6,735 nucleotides of DNA from the NCBI GenBank assembly GCA_023423475.1, contig JAFAFN010000514.1:1-6735 (forward strand), given 5' to 3'. This DNA comes from Actinomycetes bacterium (GTDB taxonomy: Bacteria > Actinomycetota > Acidimicrobiia > Acidimicrobiales > Microtrichaceae). Below are positions 5,008 to 6,735 of this stretch, piece by piece. The notes beneath the pieces were generated by a model. That model did not search any database and had not been told where the DNA came from. It saw only the letters and a program-made list of their open reading frames with translations. A program made the translations under genes and the position numbers. Every line of letters starts with the position of its first letter. Position 1 is the first letter of the stretch.

Positions 5008-5997
5008 AGCGATCTGCCCCCTCTCGACCAGCCGCAGGCCCACGTGGTGGTCGGACCGAACGACCAGCGCGGACCCTACGCACTCGAGCTGCTGATCAGC
5101 GAGGTCATCGCCGGTCGGCTCAGCGATGAGACGCCCGTCTGGTGGCCGGGCCTGCCCGACTGGACGACCATGGGGGCGCACCCGGGCGTCGCCGCCGAGC
5201 TGCAGGCCCGTCGTGCGCCGGCCCCCGCTCCGGCACCGGGATGGGCCGATCCCGCCGCCCAGGCCGCGGCTGCCCAGCCCGCGCCGGCAGCGCCCCAGCC
5301 CGTCGAGGCCCAGCCGGCAGCGCCCCAGCCCGTCGAGGCTCAGCCGGTCGAGGCCCAGCCCGCCGACCCGTTCGCACCACCGGCCGAGGCCGACATCGCC
5401 GAGGCGATCGTGATCGAGGACGGGGTGGTCGTCACCGAGACCGTCGTCGTCGCCGACGGCGTCGTGGTCGCGGACGAGATCACCGTCGACGTGATCGAGC
5501 AGCGCCACGTCGAGGCCTACGCCGCCCTCGTCGGACGCAGCTCCGCCCGGGCCCAGGTCCGGGAGCGGGTGGACGCCGTCGACAAAGCGATCGTCACGAC
5601 CGTCGTCGCCGCTGCCGGGGACCGAGGGTTCGAGCTCTCCGAGCGGGCGGACGTCGACCGCGGGCACGAGCTCCGCCTCGACTCCGCAGCGGGTGACCTG
5701 CTCGTCATCTCGCTGGGTCGCGTGGTCGCGAGCCGGGTCGAGGACATCCGTGGCGAGCACCTGCCGTTGACCGTCTCCTACCGCTCCGGTGCCTATGAGG
5801 GCGGAGCCGATGCCGGCGAGGGCGAGCACGGCGAGGTGCGTGTCGTCTCCGACGAGTGGACCGGTCAGGCGACGAGCACCGTGTCGCTCTTCCTCGGGGT
5901 GGGCGACTACTTCTCGGAGTCCCTCGAGCTCGACGAGGACGCCCTCGCGCTCGACATCGCCGCGACCATCGCGACGGTGCAGCAGCGACTCAGCTGA
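5005..5997 (+). CDS. GYF_2-domain protein with repetitive linker and unknown C-terminal domain
   Basis: This 330-residue protein has three parts. Residues 12-66 match the GYF_2 (DUF4339) pattern, with RGPYALELLISEVIAGRLS followed by ETPVWWPGLPDW; such domains are thought to mediate protein-protein contacts. Residues 71-128 are a Pro/Ala/Gln/Glu linker containing two copies of PAAPQPVEAQ and a partial third. Residues 131-163 form a valine-rich patch with two DGVVV motifs. Residues 165-330 are a mixed alpha/beta domain I do not recognise, with an acidic C-terminus. No signal peptide or membrane segment is visible, so it is probably cytoplasmic. ATG 5005 was chosen as the first ATG before the GYF_2 domain. 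GTG 5002 and TTG 4987 are in frame; the TTG has a GGGGGA seven bases ahead of it and is a fair alternative. The long open frame further upstream is antisense to the propeller gene and is not believed. Confidence 0.8.
   Translation: MSDLPPLDQPQAHVVVGPNDQRGPYALELLISEVIAGRLSDETPVWWPGLPDWTTMGAHPGVAAELQARRAPAPAPAPGWADPAAQAAAAQPAPAAPQPVEAQPAAPQPVEAQPVEAQPADPFAPPAEADIAEAIVIEDGVVVTETVVVADGVVVADEITVDVIEQRHVEAYAALVGRSSARAQVRERVDAVDKAIVTTVVAAAGDRGFELSERADVDRGHELRLDSAAGDLLVISLGRVVASRVEDIRGEHLPLTVSYRSGAYEGGADAGEGEHGEVRVVSDEWTGQATSTVSLFLGVGDYFSESLELDEDALALDIAATIATVQQRLS
5284..5358 (+). repeat. 30-bp tandem repeat inside the GYF_2 gene linker
   Basis: Two adjacent 30-bp units (5284-5313 and 5314-5343) differ at one base (C 5310 versus T 5340) and encode PAAPQPVEAQ twice. 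A third unit (5344-5358) lacks 15 internal bases and encodes PVEAQ. All length changes are multiples of three, so the frame is kept. The near identity at DNA level points to recent duplication by slippage or unequal recombination. Confidence 0.85.
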
Positions 5998-6005
5998 GTC
6001 CTGGC

Positions 6006-6022
6006 TCCACCCCTGCGGTGGG
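6006..6022. terminator. Small hairpin between convergent stop codons
   Basis: CCACC (6007-6011) pairs with GGTGG (6017-6021) around a 5-nt loop, with a possible extra U-G pair at 6006/6022. It sits in the 30-bp gap between the stop of the GYF_2 gene and the stop of the convergent DUF1501 gene. No T-run follows on either strand, so a terminator role is only suggested by position. Confidence 0.3.
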
Positions 6023-6027
6023 CACGC

Positions 6028-6735
6028 TCACGATGGAGCAGCCAGGCCGAGGTGTGCCTGGGGTGACCAGGTCGGGAACGTCCGAGCCAGGTCCGTGCCA
6101 CCGGCGCGCACCGTGAGCACTTCGGCGAGGACCTGCCGGTAGTCGTTGAGCACGACCAGATCGCCCTCGGGTCCGTTCTCGATGCGGTCGGGGAAGCTCC
6201 CGTACACGCCACCGCGGATGCCGCCACCCATGACGAGCATGGCGGAGCCCCGCCCGTGGTCGGTGCCGCCCGAGCCGTTCTCGTTGATCGTGCGGCCGAA
6301 CTCCGAGAGGCACACGACGGTGACGCCGACGGAGCCGCCGAGGTCCTGGTGGAACGCCTGCAGGGCGGTCGACAGGCTGGCCGCCCGCGAGCGGAACGTG
6401 CCGTTCACCTCGGGGACGCCCTGACCGTTGTGGGTGTCCCAGCCGCCGTGGTCGATCGTCGCGACCCGCAGCCCGACACCCGCCCGGATGAGTCGGGCGA
6501 TCTCCTTCAGGTTCGTCGACAGGTCGTCCCAGCCGTAGGCGGCGCCGTTGCGAGGGCCGGGATCGGCCGGCAGCGCCCTGATGGTGGCCACGGTGTCGAG
6601 CGCACCCGCGCCGGTCGACGCGATGACGTCGGCGGAGCGTCGATGCATCGCGGCCAGGGCCGTCGTCGCGGCGTTGTTGTCGGCGAAGCCCGTCACCCCG
6701 AACTCGGCGATGCGGTTCATCGCGACGCTGGGGGC
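6028..6735 (-). CDS. DUF1501 family protein, C-terminal part; 5' end outside the window
   Basis: About 235 residues are visible; the frame is open to the right edge of the window (APSVAMNRIAEFG), so the N-terminus is missing. The ATG at 6718-6720 is probably an internal Met, since DUF1501 proteins are usually around 400 residues or more and the conserved N-terminal half is not present here. The family hallmarks are clear: DHGGWDTHNGQG (encoded near 6418-6453), SEFGRTINENGSGGTDHG (near 6255-6308) and GGGIRGGVYG just after. These His/Asp-rich motifs recall the alkaline-phosphatase/sulfatase fold, suggesting metal binding, but the reaction is not established. Members often carry a twin-arginine signal peptide and are commonly encoded next to a DUF1800 gene; either would lie beyond this window. 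The gene converges on the GYF_2 gene with a 30-bp gap. Confidence 0.92.
   Translation of the reverse strand, partial: APSVAMNRIAEFGVTGFADNNAATTALAAMHRRSADVIASTGAGALDTVATIRALPADPGPRNGAAYGWDDLSTNLKEIARLIRAGVGLRVATIDHGGWDTHNGQGVPEVNGTFRSRAASLSTALQAFHQDLGGSVGVTVVCLSEFGRTINENGSGGTDHGRGSAMLVMGGGIRGGVYGSFPDRIENGPEGDLVVLNDYRQVLAEVLTVRAGGTDLARTFPTWSPQAHLGLAAPS

Noticed and set aside
4966..5829. 287-residue open frame antisense to the GYF_2 gene
   Set aside because: It has Gly/Leu/Asp-rich repeats that are only the reverse reading of the Pro/Ala linker and Val-rich segment, with no recognisable domain or start signal.
6718..6720. ATG at 6720 as the true start of the DUF1501 gene
   Set aside because: The frame is open to the window edge, and the remaining 230 residues hold only the C-terminal half of the family.

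Overview
The window is very GC-rich, with codon third positions almost all G or C. It is packed with genes and has two predicted lipoproteins, an F420-type luciferase-like oxidoreductase and a DUF1501 protein. This suggests a high-GC actinobacterium; the mix of families would fit the Acidimicrobiia (Ilumatobacter-like), but that placement is inference. I see no rRNA, tRNA, CRISPR array, insertion sequence or phage gene. The window looks like ordinary chromosome.

Layout from left to right: (1) the 3' part of a small helical lipoprotein gene on the + strand, 2-505. (2) Converging on it, a minus-strand run read from right to left: a seven-repeat beta-propeller lipoprotein (3345-4868), an F420-type luciferase-like oxidoreductase (2357-3295), a DcsG-like ATP-grasp protein (1449-2360) and an enoyl-CoA hydratase/isomerase family protein (542-1372). 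(3) A 136-bp divergent intergenic region (4869-5004). (4) A + strand gene for a GYF_2-domain protein with a Pro/Ala/Gln linker and an unrecognised C-terminal domain (5005-5997). (5) Converging on it, the C-terminal part of a DUF1501 gene on the minus strand (6028 to the window edge).

The clearest functional link is between the oxidoreductase and the ATP-grasp gene. Their stop and start codons overlap as ATGA, so they are probably co-transcribed and translationally coupled. The enoyl-CoA hydratase relative has its own good ribosome-binding site, and adjacent hairpins lie between it and the ATP-grasp gene, so it may be a separate unit. Both pairs of converging genes end within about 35 bp of each other, with an inverted repeat between them; one of these repeats includes both stop codons. 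No pathway can be assigned with confidence. The points most worth checking are the crotonase that lacks both hydratase glutamates, the stop-to-stop inverted repeat, the hairpin against the oxidoreductase start codon, the GYF_2 protein's unknown C-terminal domain and the palindrome covering its start codon. I found no clear evidence of a new multi-gene system.
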